Assembly: GCF_029961765.1 (NCBI RefSeq)
Contig: NZ_CP124681.1
Location: forward strand, 3,410,001 to 3,474,000
Direction: 5' to 3'
Length of the DNA: 64,000 bases
DNA from: Nocardioides sp. QY071
Lineage (GTDB): Bacteria; Actinomycetota; Actinomycetes; Propionibacteriales; Nocardioidaceae
Made by a program: the position numbers and the translations under genes. The notes under the pieces are model-generated. The model was not told where the DNA came from. It saw only the letters and a program-made list of their open reading frames with translations, and ran no database searches. Below are positions 31,439 to 39,370 of the stretch, piece after piece (position 1 is the first letter of the stretch; each line of letters begins with the position of its first letter).

Positions 31439-31441
31439 CCT
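31436..31441 (+). promoter_or_regulatory. Candidate -10 element of a leaderless transcript
   Basis: TAACCT is followed by 7 nt and the ATG at 31449. It overlaps the hisN stop codon. Confidence 0.45.
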
Positions 31442-31448
31442 GCGTCAC

Positions 31449-31880
31449 ATGCGCATCGCTGACGTGCTCCAGTCGAAGTCGCTTCGCGACGTGGTCACCA
31501 TCAGTCCCGAGGCGGGGGTCCGCGAGCTGCTCGCGCTCCTCTCGGAGCACAACATCGGTGCGGTGGTGGTGAGCTCCGACGGCACCTCGCTCGACGGGAT
31601 CGTGTCCGAGCGCGACGTCGTACGCCACCTGCACAGCGACGGCACGGTCATCAACAACGTCGTCTCGGCGATCATGACCACCGAGGTGAGCACCTGCTCC
31701 CCCGACGACGACCTCGACGAGGTCCTCGCCGTGATGACCGAGCGCCGGTTCCGCCACATCCCCGCCACCGACGGCGATCAGGTGGTCGGCATCGTCAGCA
31801 TCGGCGACCTGGTCAAGCACAAGATCGACCAGCTGCAGTTCGAGCGCGACCAGCTCGACAACTACGTGCATCAGAGCTAG
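31449..31880 (+). CDS. Tandem CBS-domain protein
   Basis: This 143-residue protein consists of two CBS domains (a Bateman module). CBS1 is at about 5-60 (VVTISPEAGVRELLALLSEH, GIVSERDVVRHL) and CBS2 at about 75-130 (STCSPDDDLDEVLAVMTERR, GIVSIGDLVKHKI). Such stand-alone modules bind adenosine nucleotides or S-adenosylmethionine and regulate partners. The ATG at 31449 follows the hisN stop by 10 nt, with TAACCT 7 nt before it. The C-terminal QLQFERDQLDNYVHQ may form a short coiled coil. Confidence 0.88.
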   Translation: MRIADVLQSKSLRDVVTISPEAGVRELLALLSEHNIGAVVVSSDGTSLDGIVSERDVVRHLHSDGTVINNVVSAIMTTEVSTCSPDDDLDEVLAVMTERRFRHIPATDGDQVVGIVSIGDLVKHKIDQLQFERDQLDNYVHQS

Positions 31881-31912
31881 GGACCCAGGAAAGTCCGGGC
31901 AGCACCTCACCC

Positions 31913-32015
31913 GGTTTCGAGACGCGTCACTCGGCCCTCGCAGGCTCGGGCCGAGCCGACGCTCCTCAACCTTCGGCCGTGTCTCGTGTCCTCGCAAGCT
32001 CGGACACGACGCCCT
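31913..32015. repeat. Dispersed GGTTTCGAGAC...CTCCTCAACC repeat, copy 2, with hairpins
   Basis: The element starts GGTTTCGAGACG at 31913 and reaches CTCCTCAACC at 31962-31971. An internal stem pairs TCGGCCC with GGGCCGA around CTCGCAGGCTC-like sequence. A second related hairpin, TCGTGTCC with GGACACGA, lies at about 31985-32010 inside the coding end of the next gene. The termini match those of the repeat at 24183-24243. Confidence 0.7.
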
Positions 32016-32949
32016 CGACGGCGGCGAGGAAGACCGGGCGCCACCGGTGCACGTCGAAGACCACCGAGGCGTGGCCGCCGGGCGTCTCATGGACACTCGC
32101 GCCGGGAATGGCGGCGGCCATGGCGCGCTGGCGTGAGGTCGCGATGGCGTGGTCGCGGCCGGTGACGACGACGGCGGTGGGGACGTCGATCTCGCCCAGC
32201 CAGGGCCGCGCGTCGAAGCCGCCGAGGGCGCCGAGCACCTCGGGCATCGCCCAGGCGCTGGTGCTGCGGAACTCACCCCAGGCCCAGGTCGACATCTCGT
32301 CGCCGACGTGCCGGTCCTCGCCGAGGCCGGCGCGCACCTCGCGCACCCGCTCGCGGAAGTGGTCGCGGAACCGGTCGTTGGCCCGGCCGAGCGTCGGGTA
32401 GAACACCGCGTCGCCGCGGCTCTCGTTCCAGCACGCCGCGGTCGAGGCGAGCACCAGCCCGGCCGTGCGCCGGGGGTGCCGGCGCCAGAACAGCTGGGCC
32501 AGGGCGCCGCCCATGGAGTAGCCGACGGCGACGACCGAGGCGATGCCGAGCTCGTCGAGGACGGCGGCCGCGTCGTCCACGCAGTCCTCGAGGGAGAACC
32601 GCTCCGAGACGATGCCGCGGCCGTGCCAGCGCTGGTCGAGCATCACGACGCGATGGCTCGCCGCGAGCTCGTCGAGGGTGCTGAACCAGGTGAGGTACGA
32701 CGTCGTGGCCAGCCCGTGGAAGAGCAGCAGCGTCGGTGCGCCGGGAGCCGGCTCCCCCGTGTCGACGACGAAGGTCTCCCCCCGCCCGGGCAGCTCGACC
32801 AGGCGTCCGGGCGGCAGCGTGGGCAGCGCCGGGAAGCGCTGGGTACGACGGATGCCGGTCCGTACGCCGTACACGGCGGCGCCGCCGACAGTGCGGACGG
32901 CGGTCCGGCCGACGGTCAGGCCGACGGACTTGATGACACGAGCGGTCAC
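31966..32949 (-). CDS. Alpha/beta hydrolase, last gene of lipid operon
   Basis: This 327-residue hydrolase has an oxyanion motif LLLFHGLATTSYL, a nucleophile elbow VGYSMGGALAQLF (near residue 150), an acid in VVTGRDHAIA and the His in PGGHASVVFD. An N-terminal amphipathic stretch (GLTVGRTAVRTVGGAAVYG) could associate with membranes. It may hydrolyse acyl esters such as storage lipids. Its GTG overlaps the WS/DGAT stop. The final 14 residues or so and the stop lie in a dispersed repeat, suggesting that the original C terminus was altered. Confidence 0.83.
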   Translation of the reverse strand: MTARVIKSVGLTVGRTAVRTVGGAAVYGVRTGIRRTQRFPALPTLPPGRLVELPGRGETFVVDTGEPAPGAPTLLLFHGLATTSYLTWFSTLDELAASHRVVMLDQRWHGRGIVSERFSLEDCVDDAAAVLDELGIASVVAVGYSMGGALAQLFWRRHPRRTAGLVLASTAACWNESRGDAVFYPTLGRANDRFRDHFRERVREVRAGLGEDRHVGDEMSTWAWGEFRSTSAWAMPEVLGALGGFDARPWLGEIDVPTAVVVTGRDHAIATSRQRAMAAAIPGASVHETPGGHASVVFDVHRWRPVFLAAVEGVVSELARTRDTAEG

Positions 32950-34412
32950 GCGGGGTTCCTTCGCAGGGTGGGGGCCGCCGCGGGCGGCTCGAGGTCGAGC
33001 TCGGCCAGGGCAGCGGGGAGGTACGACGCCAGCACGTGGACGTCGGGCAGCAGGTCGGGGCAGGCCAGGAGCGAGAAGTTCATCCGGTCGACGTAGGACC
33101 AGACGGTGACGTTGAGCCCGATCCCGTCGACGAGGGGGCCGACGCTGAACAGGTCGGCGAGGCGAGCGCCACCGACGGTGGCCGGCTCGCGGGGGCCGGG
33201 GACGTTGGAAACGATCGCGGAGAAGGCGGCGGGATGCCAGGACGCCGCGTTCAGCCGCGAGTAGGCGCGCACCGCCGCCGCGAACGGCCGCGGCGGGGTG
33301 AACTGCGACCAGTCGGCGAGGATCGAGGAGCCGAGCTGGGCGTTGATCCGCTTGGCGTCGGCGGTGGTCCGGGCGATGGTCCGCAGCCGCTCGACCGGGT
33401 CGTCGACGTCGGTGGCCAGGGTGGTGAACAGATTGGAGACCCGGTTGCCGCCGAGACGGGGTACGGCGTCGCGCTCGTCGGCGCTCACCGGGACGCCGGC
33501 CAGCAGCGAGGACGCCGGCCGCTCGTCGTGCTCGGCCATCCAGCGGCGCAGGGCACCCGACGTGATGGCGAGGACGATGTCGTTCAGGGTCACCTCGAGG
33601 CCGGCGGCCCGGTGCTGGGCCCGGACCCGCTTGAGCTCGGCGAGCGGCAGCGTGACGGTCGCGAAGGAGCGCAGCGGCGTGAGGGCGCCGTTGAAGGACA
33701 CGCGGGGCGCGTGCAGCACGGGCACCGGAGATCTCGCACCGGCCCGCCGCTCGCGGACCACGCCGAGGATGCCGAGCAGGGTGCGCAGCAGCAGCGCCGG
33801 GATGGAGGTGATCTGGGCAGCTGCGTCGGCCCAGGCGTGCCGGAGCAGGTTGATCCTGCTCGGCAGCCGGTCGGTCGAGGCGTACTCCTCCTGGACCGCC
33901 TCCGGCGTGGCCGCGGAGCGCACGTCGGTGACATTGGCGAGCAGCGCGTTGGCGGCGGCTCCGTCGGCGAGGGCGTGGTGCATCTTGCCGACGACGGCGA
34001 CCCGGCCGCCCTCGAGTCCCTCGCAGTAGTGCAGCTCCCACAGCGGCCGGTCGCGGTGCAGCGGGGTGCTGGCGATCATGCCGATGAGCTGCTCCAGCTC
34101 GCGCATGGTGCCGTCACCGCCGACACGGTGGCGCCGGATGTGGTGAGGTACGTCGATCCGCGGCTGGGTCACCCACACCGGGTGGTTGAGCCCGAACGGC
34201 ACCTCGACGACACGGCGGCGCAGCGGTGGCAGCCGCTTGAGGCGGGCGAGCATGCCGGCCACGAATGCGTCGTACGTCAGGGCGTCGTCGGCCTCGAGCA
34301 CCGCGATCTTGAGCGTGTGCATGTGGACCGACGGCGTCTCCATGTAGAGGAATCCCGCGTCGATCCCCGCCATCCTCTCGATAGCTGGTCGCTCGATCGC
34401 CGGGCGGGTCAC
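32946..34412 (-). CDS. Wax ester synthase/diacylglycerol acyltransferase (WS/DGAT)
   Basis: This 488-residue acyltransferase makes triacylglycerol or wax esters from acyl-CoA. The catalytic motif HHxxxDG is present as KMHHALADG near residue 147. Other family segments are MAGIDAGFLYMETPSVHMH, PLWELHYCEGL, VTLNDIVLAITSGALR, and NVPGPREP with GLNVTVWSYVDRMNFSL near the C terminus. It acts at the inner face of the cytoplasmic membrane. The GTG overlaps the upstream acyl-CoA ligase stop (GTGA). Confidence 0.94.
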   Translation of the reverse strand: MTRPAIERPAIERMAGIDAGFLYMETPSVHMHTLKIAVLEADDALTYDAFVAGMLARLKRLPPLRRRVVEVPFGLNHPVWVTQPRIDVPHHIRRHRVGGDGTMRELEQLIGMIASTPLHRDRPLWELHYCEGLEGGRVAVVGKMHHALADGAAANALLANVTDVRSAATPEAVQEEYASTDRLPSRINLLRHAWADAAAQITSIPALLLRTLLGILGVVRERRAGARSPVPVLHAPRVSFNGALTPLRSFATVTLPLAELKRVRAQHRAAGLEVTLNDIVLAITSGALRRWMAEHDERPASSLLAGVPVSADERDAVPRLGGNRVSNLFTTLATDVDDPVERLRTIARTTADAKRINAQLGSSILADWSQFTPPRPFAAAVRAYSRLNAASWHPAAFSAIVSNVPGPREPATVGGARLADLFSVGPLVDGIGLNVTVWSYVDRMNFSLLACPDLLPDVHVLASYLPAALAELDLEPPAAAPTLRRNPA

Positions 34413-36031
34413 GACGCCACCCCCGGCAGCTCACGGACCATGATCTTGCCCGAGGCGTTGCGGGGCAGCGCGTCGAGGAGGACGACGTCGCGCGGCACCT
34501 TGTAGCCGGCGAGCCGGTCCTTCACGTGGGCGCGGAGCTCGTCAGGAGTGGCCTCCCCCGAGAGGGCGACGTACGCCGCCAGCCGCTGGCCGAACGCCTC
34601 GTCGTCCACACCGATGACGACCACCTCGCGCACGGCGGGGTGGGCGCCGAGGACCTTCTCGACCTCGATCGGGTACACGTTCTCGCCACCGGAGACGATC
34701 ATGTCGTCGTCGCGGCCCACGACGTAGAGCCGGCCGGCAGCGTCGAGGCGTCCGACGTCGCCGCTGACCATGTAGCCGTCGATGAACTCCTTGGACGCGC
34801 CGGCGGTGTAGCCGTCGAACGGCGAGGCACCGCGGACCAGGATCCGGCCGACCACGTCGGTCCCGACCTCACGCCCGGCGTCGTCGACCACTCGGAGCAG
34901 GGTGCCGCGCACGGCCCGGCCCGCGGTGTCGGCGGCGTGGCGCAGGTCGGCGGGCTGGGCGACGCTGATCTGGCCGGCCTCGGTGGCGTTGTAGCTGTTG
35001 TGGACCAGGTCGCCGAAGCGGTCCATGAACGCGGTCACCGACTGCGGCCTCATCCGCGACCCGCTGGCCGAGACGAAGCGCAGGGAGCGCAGCGCGTAGC
35101 GGTCCAGCGTGGCCGCCGGCAGGTCCATGATCCGCTCGAGCATGACGGGTACGACGCTGAGCCCGCTCGCGTCGTGCTCCTCGACCAGCGCGAGGGTCGC
35201 CTCGGGGTCGAACCTGCGCCGCGTGACGACGGTGCAGGTCATCGTCGCGGCGATGACCAGCTGCCCGAAGCCCCAGGCGTGGAACATCGGCGCCGCGACG
35301 ACGACCGTCTCCTCGCCGCGCCACGGGATCTTCTCCAGCATCCCCGCCAGCTCGTCCGCGCCGCCTCCACTGCGTCGCGCCCCCTTCGGCGTCCCTGTCG
35401 TGCCGGAGGTCAGCAGCACCACGCGCCCCCGCCGCGCCGGCTTCGGCGGCACCTGGCCGGCGTGCTCCGCGATCAGGCCGTCGATGCTCAGGACCCCCGC
35501 GGGGACGGGGGAATCGGTCCAGCCGAGGAGCTCGACCAGCCCGTCGACCCGGGCCCGAGCGTCGGCGACGACACCGGCGAACTCCTCGTCGTACAGGATG
35601 ACGCGGGCTCCCTCGCGCTCCATCACGTCGGCCAGCTGCGGCCCGGAGAAACCGGTGTTGAGCAGCAGCGCGCTCGCGCCGAGCCGCGAGCTGCCGATCA
35701 GCGCGTCCACGAAGCCGCGGTGGTTGCGGCACAGGATCGCGACGGTCTCGACCGGCCCGCCGGTGACCTCGAGCAGGCCCGCTGCCAGGGCGGCGGAGCG
35801 GTCCTGCAGGTCCTGCCAGCTCAGCGTGCCGCGCTCGTCGACGAGGGCCGGGCCGTGCGGGCGTCGTACGGCGGCCAAGGCGAAGCTCGTCGTCGCGTTC
35901 GTGCCCTGCTGGCGCAGGATCCGCGCCAGCCGGACGTACTTCGCCGGACTCATCGGCACCAGCATCCGGCTGGTGACGAGCATCCGGAACACCCACAGCT
36001 GGGTGCGCAGCCTGGCGAGCACGGCCTTCAC
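34409..36031 (-). CDS. Fatty-acyl-CoA ligase (AMP-binding family)
   Basis: This 540-residue ligase activates a fatty acid with ATP and CoA. The P-loop-like A3 motif VLLTSGTTGTPKGARRSGGG is near residue 205. The A5 motif is NSYNATEAGQ, A7 is YMVSGDVGRLD, and A8/A10 are VGRDDDMIVSGGENVYPIEV and PRNASGKIMVREL. The N terminus (RMLVPMSPAKYVRLARILRQ) resembles mycobacterial FadD proteins. It probably supplies acyl-CoA to the downstream WS/DGAT. The GTG overlaps the acyltransferase stop. Confidence 0.92.
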   Translation of the reverse strand: MKAVLARLRTQLWVFRMLVTSRMLVPMSPAKYVRLARILRQQGTNATTSFALAAVRRPHGPALVDERGTLSWQDLQDRSAALAAGLLEVTGGPVETVAILCRNHRGFVDALIGSSRLGASALLLNTGFSGPQLADVMEREGARVILYDEEFAGVVADARARVDGLVELLGWTDSPVPAGVLSIDGLIAEHAGQVPPKPARRGRVVLLTSGTTGTPKGARRSGGGADELAGMLEKIPWRGEETVVVAAPMFHAWGFGQLVIAATMTCTVVTRRRFDPEATLALVEEHDASGLSVVPVMLERIMDLPAATLDRYALRSLRFVSASGSRMRPQSVTAFMDRFGDLVHNSYNATEAGQISVAQPADLRHAADTAGRAVRGTLLRVVDDAGREVGTDVVGRILVRGASPFDGYTAGASKEFIDGYMVSGDVGRLDAAGRLYVVGRDDDMIVSGGENVYPIEVEKVLGAHPAVREVVVIGVDDEAFGQRLAAYVALSGEATPDELRAHVKDRLAGYKVPRDVVLLDALPRNASGKIMVRELPGVAS

Positions 36032-36810
36032 CCCAGCACCGGGAAGCGCCGCTTGCGCGCCATCTCGGCCAGCGCGTCCTCCATCCGGCCGCGGACGACG
36101 CGGTCGACCTCGGCGAGGTCGGGATCGGGCCCGAACTCCGCCTCGACGTCGATCGGATCGAGCACCCGGGTGGTGATCTTGGTCGGCAGCGGCAGGTTGA
36201 GGGGCGCCGGGAACAGCCCGAAGGGGAAGCCGAAGCCGATCGGGAACAGGTCCGTGCGCATCACCTTGCGCAGCGGCGAGCGCTTGCCGATCCACTCGCC
36301 TCGGGTCAGGAACAGCTGCGACTCCTGGCCGCCGATCGAGACGACCGGGACGATGGGTACGCCGGCCCGAAGGGCCGTGCGGAGGTAGCCGGTGCGCCCG
36401 TTGAAGTCGACGACCCTCGACTGCAGCGTGGGGCGGAACGTGTCGTGGTCGCCGCCCGGGAAGACGATGGTGACGCCGCCGCTGGTGAGGATCTCGTGAG
36501 CCGCCTCGCGGGTCGCGTTGACGAACCCGAACCTCCGCATCACCGGACCGGCCGCACCCGTGAAGAGCATGTCGTGGGCCAGGCAGTACAGCGGCCGCTC
36601 GGCGCCGAACGCGTCGGCGAAGGCGACGGCGATGATCGGCACGTCCATCGGCGTCAGGCCGCCGGAGTGGTTGCCGACGATGAGAGCGCCACCGTCGGGA
36701 ACCTTCTCCATGCCGCTCACGCTGGAGCGGAAGTAGGCCCGCATCGCCAGCTTGAGCAGCGGCAGTGCCTTGGCGACGTACGCCGGGTCGCGGCCCGCGA
36801 GCGCGCTCAC
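36028..36810 (-). CDS. Lysophospholipid/glycerol-3-phosphate-type acyltransferase (PlsC-like)
   Basis: This 260-residue acyltransferase has the NHSGGLTPMD motif (family variant of the catalytic His/Asp box), a glycine-rich block TIVFPGGDHDTFRPT, and VPIVPVVSIGGQES. It probably transfers acyl chains to a lysophospholipid or glycerol phosphate at the membrane, feeding diacylglycerol formation. The GTG at 36810 overlaps the stop of the first operon gene. The C terminus (VVRGRMEDALAEMARKRR) is typical of the actinobacterial family. Confidence 0.87.
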   Translation of the reverse strand: MSALAGRDPAYVAKALPLLKLAMRAYFRSSVSGMEKVPDGGALIVGNHSGGLTPMDVPIIAVAFADAFGAERPLYCLAHDMLFTGAAGPVMRRFGFVNATREAAHEILTSGGVTIVFPGGDHDTFRPTLQSRVVDFNGRTGYLRTALRAGVPIVPVVSIGGQESQLFLTRGEWIGKRSPLRKVMRTDLFPIGFGFPFGLFPAPLNLPLPTKITTRVLDPIDVEAEFGPDPDLAEVDRVVRGRMEDALAEMARKRRFPVLG

Positions 36811-37652
36811 GATGCGATACCCGGTACCAGCCCCGGCACCAGCCGCGACCAGGCGAACGCCCGCCACGCGGCCGGGTCCTGGCGCAGCCGGTCGACGACG
36901 ACCGAGAGCACGAGCGGGTTGGCGACCATGCCGGCGTGGCTGCTGACCACCTCGACGTTCTCGGCGGGAGCCCTCCCGGGACCGCCGTCCTGCTCCTCGA
37001 CCGTGCAGCCGCGCCACGGGACGATGCCGTCGGTCCTCGACCAGACCGCGGTCAGCGGCACCGGGACCGGGCCTCGGAGCCGGTCGACGATCTCGCGGGC
37101 GTCGGCGACGATGCCGTGCCTCTCGCGCGACTTCTCGAACATCCCGGTGGCGCGGGTGCGCTCCCCCTCGGCCCGCCACGGCGAGCCGAGGCAGACCACC
37201 TGGCGGACCCGGTCGGGGTGCTCGTGGGCCAGCCAGCGGGCCAGCAGGCCGCCGAAGCTCCAGCCCACGACGGCGACCGGCTCGTCGTACCGGTCCGCGA
37301 TCTCGGCGAAGCGTCGCGGCAGGCCGGTGACGATCCTCTCGGTGAGGCCGTGGTTGCTGCCCAGGTTCCAGCCGTGGACGTCCCAGCCGCGCTGGGCGAG
37401 GTGTCCGCGGAGCCGCCCGGTGAGCCGGTCGTTGGCCGAGAAGCCCGGAAGCACGAGCACCGGCCGGCCATGGCCGAGGTCGCGCTCGCCCGGCAGTACC
37501 GGAGCGGTGGCCGTGCGGGCGAGGTCGACGAGGCGGGACGCGCCGTACTCCACGCTCCAGCGCGGCAACTCGAGCAGGAGCAGCCCGCGGTGCGGTCCGC
37601 CGCCGTCGGGCGCCCCGGCGCCGTGGTCGTTGAAGTCGTACACCTTGCTCAC
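36807..37652 (-). CDS. Alpha/beta hydrolase, first gene of the lipid operon
   Basis: This 281-residue hydrolase has an oxyanion motif VLVLPGFSANDRL, the elbow VVGWSFGGLLARW (near residue 130), an acid in TAVWSRTDGIVPW and the His in VVSSHAGMVAN. It resembles triacylglycerol/ester lipases of actinobacteria. The GTG at 37652 lies 6 nt from a perfect KstR-type palindrome, so the operon is expected to be repressed by a KstR-like TetR protein. The upstream ATG is out of frame. Confidence 0.85.
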   Translation of the reverse strand: MSKVYDFNDHGAGAPDGGGPHRGLLLLELPRWSVEYGASRLVDLARTATAPVLPGERDLGHGRPVLVLPGFSANDRLTGRLRGHLAQRGWDVHGWNLGSNHGLTERIVTGLPRRFAEIADRYDEPVAVVGWSFGGLLARWLAHEHPDRVRQVVCLGSPWRAEGERTRATGMFEKSRERHGIVADAREIVDRLRGPVPVPLTAVWSRTDGIVPWRGCTVEEQDGGPGRAPAENVEVVSSHAGMVANPLVLSVVVDRLRQDPAAWRAFAWSRLVPGLVPGIAS

Positions 37653-37658
37653 CCCATG

Positions 37659-37672
37659 TAGAACACGTTCTA
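37659..37672. promoter_or_regulatory. KstR-type operator heading the lipid operon
   Basis: TAGAACACGTTCTA is a perfect 14-bp palindrome and fits the KstR consensus TnnAACnnGTTnnA. It lies 6 nt upstream of the first GTG. KstR represses sterol and lipid genes in actinobacteria and is relieved by sterol-CoA thioesters. No kstR gene is in the window. Confidence 0.75.
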
Positions 37673-37703
37673 GTTTCTACGAGTATCCCCACAGGTGACG
37701 CCC

Positions 37704-37718
37704 CGGAGCAAGGCTCCG
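37704..37718 (-). terminator. Short hairpin in the gap upstream of the lipid operon
   Basis: CGGAGC and GCTCCG flank a 3-nt loop. It lies upstream of the operon promoter and may help insulate it. Confidence 0.35.
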
Positions 37719-37765
37719 CCCCGGTCCGGGACGGAGATCACAGGACCGGTCCAGACCAGTCGTCG

Positions 37766-37793
37766 GGCTACGGCGCGCAGGCGCGCCGCAGCC
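37766..37793 (-). terminator. Terminator after the DUF1508-like gene
   Basis: CGGCGCGC and GCGCGCCG flank AG, and outer bases extend the stem (GGCT with AGCC). It lies 3 nt downstream of the stop at 37797. Confidence 0.55.
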
Positions 37794-37796
37794 CGC

Positions 37797-38117
37797 TCAC
37801 GGGCCGATGGCTGCGCCGGCGAGGCCGGCCATCCTTCTCGCCGCGTCACCGGCCTCTGCTCTCGTCGCGAACCAGTCCCCAGAAACGGCGACCCGCTCAC
37901 CGGAAGCATCCCAGGCGGTCCAGCGCCACGAGCTCCCTGCACGCTCCTGAAGCCGGAACTCACGGCCGTCGGGCTCCAGCCGGAACCGGTGCGCCGCGTG
38001 GTCGGCGATCGCCAGGCTCGCGAACGTGACGCCTGACCAGGCGAGAACGAGACCGTCGTCGTCGATGAGCCACCACGCCGCCTCTCGGGCAACCGATGAC
38101 TCGACCAAGAACCTCAT
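37797..38117 (-). CDS. DUF1508/YegP-like small protein
   Basis: This 106-residue protein has two related repeats, AAWWLIDDDGLVLAWSGVTF and SSWRWTAWDASGERVAVSGD. Each has the W/F-x-L-x-A..N/D-G-x-x-x-A-x-S-G pattern of DUF1508 (YegP-like) domains. The function of this family is unclear. The ATG at 38117 overlaps the stop of the DUF5994-like gene (ATGA), so translation is coupled. A frame extending to 38168 also exists but would overlap the neighbour. Confidence 0.65.
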   Translation of the reverse strand: MRFLVESSVAREAAWWLIDDDGLVLAWSGVTFASLAIADHAAHRFRLEPDGREFRLQERAGSSWRWTAWDASGERVAVSGDWFATRAEAGDAARRMAGLAGAAIGP

Positions 38118-38689
38118 CCGTTCCGGATCTCCGTCCGGAAGGACGGAGCAACCCTGCCGTCGCCCCACCAGTGGCCGCCGTCGTCCTCCCAGTGGTCGGC
38201 CGGATCGACGTCCTGATGCTCGGACACGACGGACAGCAGGTCGCCGGCAGCATCCGAGTTGCCTGGTGTCGCAGCCGCCAGCAGCGCCTCGGCGCCCTGA
38301 CCTTCGCTGAAACCCGGAGGAATCACGAGGACGTGGAGCACGGTGCGGTCGGCAGTCTTCAGGTCGATGAGGTGCGTGTCATCGCCGGGGAACGACCCGA
38401 CCTTGACGTACCCGCCTTCGACGCCCACCTTCCGCGGCGCGGGATCCCAGTCGGGTGGGGAGAACAGAGCTCGCACCACGCGACCGCTGGCGAGCGGGAA
38501 GTGGTCGACCAGGTCTGCCAGCTCCACCGTGAGGTCCCGGCTCTGCGGCCACCAGCCCCCGTCGAGCCGGTTGCCCTCCCCCTTCCGGGCCATGCGAAGC
38601 CGGAGCGGCTGGCGGACGGGCGCCTGCGCAGGACCACGACCCTCCGTCAGGTCGGGGGCGGGAAGAGCGGGTGTGCCTGGCGTCGTCAT
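38114..38689 (-). CDS. DUF5994-like protein A
   Basis: This 191-residue protein has the core RLRMARKGEGNRLDGGWWPQ-SRDL, then ELADLVDHFPLASGRVVRAL and HVLVIPPGFSEGQ. It resembles actinobacterial DUF5994 proteins, which have no known function. A tail of about 50 residues (VSEHQDVDPADHWEDDGG) is unique to this copy. AGGTGG lies 8 nt before the ATG at 38689, and a GTG at 38698 is an alternative. A second family member starts 488 bp upstream on the same strand. Confidence 0.72.
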   Translation of the reverse strand: MTTPGTPALPAPDLTEGRGPAQAPVRQPLRLRMARKGEGNRLDGGWWPQSRDLTVELADLVDHFPLASGRVVRALFSPPDWDPAPRKVGVEGGYVKVGSFPGDDTHLIDLKTADRTVLHVLVIPPGFSEGQGAEALLAAATPGNSDAAGDLLSVVSEHQDVDPADHWEDDGGHWWGDGRVAPSFRTEIRNG

Positions 38690-38756
38690 GACGGCCACCT
38701 CTCGACCGGTCCGGGCGTCCAGGAGTGGGCCTCAGGGTGACCGGTCACCTCCGACG

Positions 38757-39176
38757 CTACCGTGCATCGCCAACACCCTCCGGCTTCGCGGCAGCGTCCG
38801 GATCGAACACCTCGTCACGGAGCCTGTCCGGCCACACGATGCGGATCCGCAGCACCTCGGAGGTGTGCAGACGGATCAGCACCACCCCGCGTCCGCGGGC
38901 CTCGGGAAGGAAGCCGACCTTGACCCGGCCGTGCCGGGTGAAGATCTCGCTCGCGGCGACGCCCCAGTCGCCCGGAGCGTAGACCAGGCGGTCGACGCGA
39001 CCCCGATCCGCCGGGAACTCGTCGATCAGGTGCGCTCCCTCGCGGACCAGGTCGCGGCCGTAGGGCAGCCAGATCCCGTCGGCGACGGCACCGTGGGGCG
39101 CGTCGGTCAACCGCAGTCTCAGGAGTCCGAGCGCGTCGGGATACCTGTGTGGGTAGTGGAATCTGGGCGCACCCAT
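38757..39176 (-). CDS. DUF5994-like protein B
   Basis: This 139-residue protein has RLRLTDAPHGAVADGIWLPY-GRDL, then LIDEFPADRGRVDRLVYAPG and VGFLPEARGRGVVLIRLHTS. It lines up with the neighbouring 191-residue DUF5994-like protein (GRDL/SRDL, followed by L-hydrophobic-DxFP). The two are ancient paralogs rather than a recent duplication. The ATG at 39176 has GAGG about 7-10 nt upstream. The gene sits next to an insertion-sequence remnant whose left end is 195 bp away. Confidence 0.72.
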   Translation of the reverse strand: MGAPRFHYPHRYPDALGLLRLRLTDAPHGAVADGIWLPYGRDLVREGAHLIDEFPADRGRVDRLVYAPGDWGVAASEIFTRHGRVKVGFLPEARGRGVVLIRLHTSEVLRIRIVWPDRLRDEVFDPDAAAKPEGVGDAR

Positions 39177-39370
39177 GGTGCCGCCTCTCGTCGCGCTCAT
39201 CACGGCACCGGACGTGCCGCAGGAGCCTCTTGAGCCAACGGTACGTCAGGCAGGCCCGCCCACGTTCGATCCGGGGACAGCGCCAGCCGACCTTGCGGGC
39301 CGCGCCCACAATCTCGAGCATGCGAGCGTCCGTGCCCGATCGCCGGAGATTGCCGAGACGACGACCTGGT

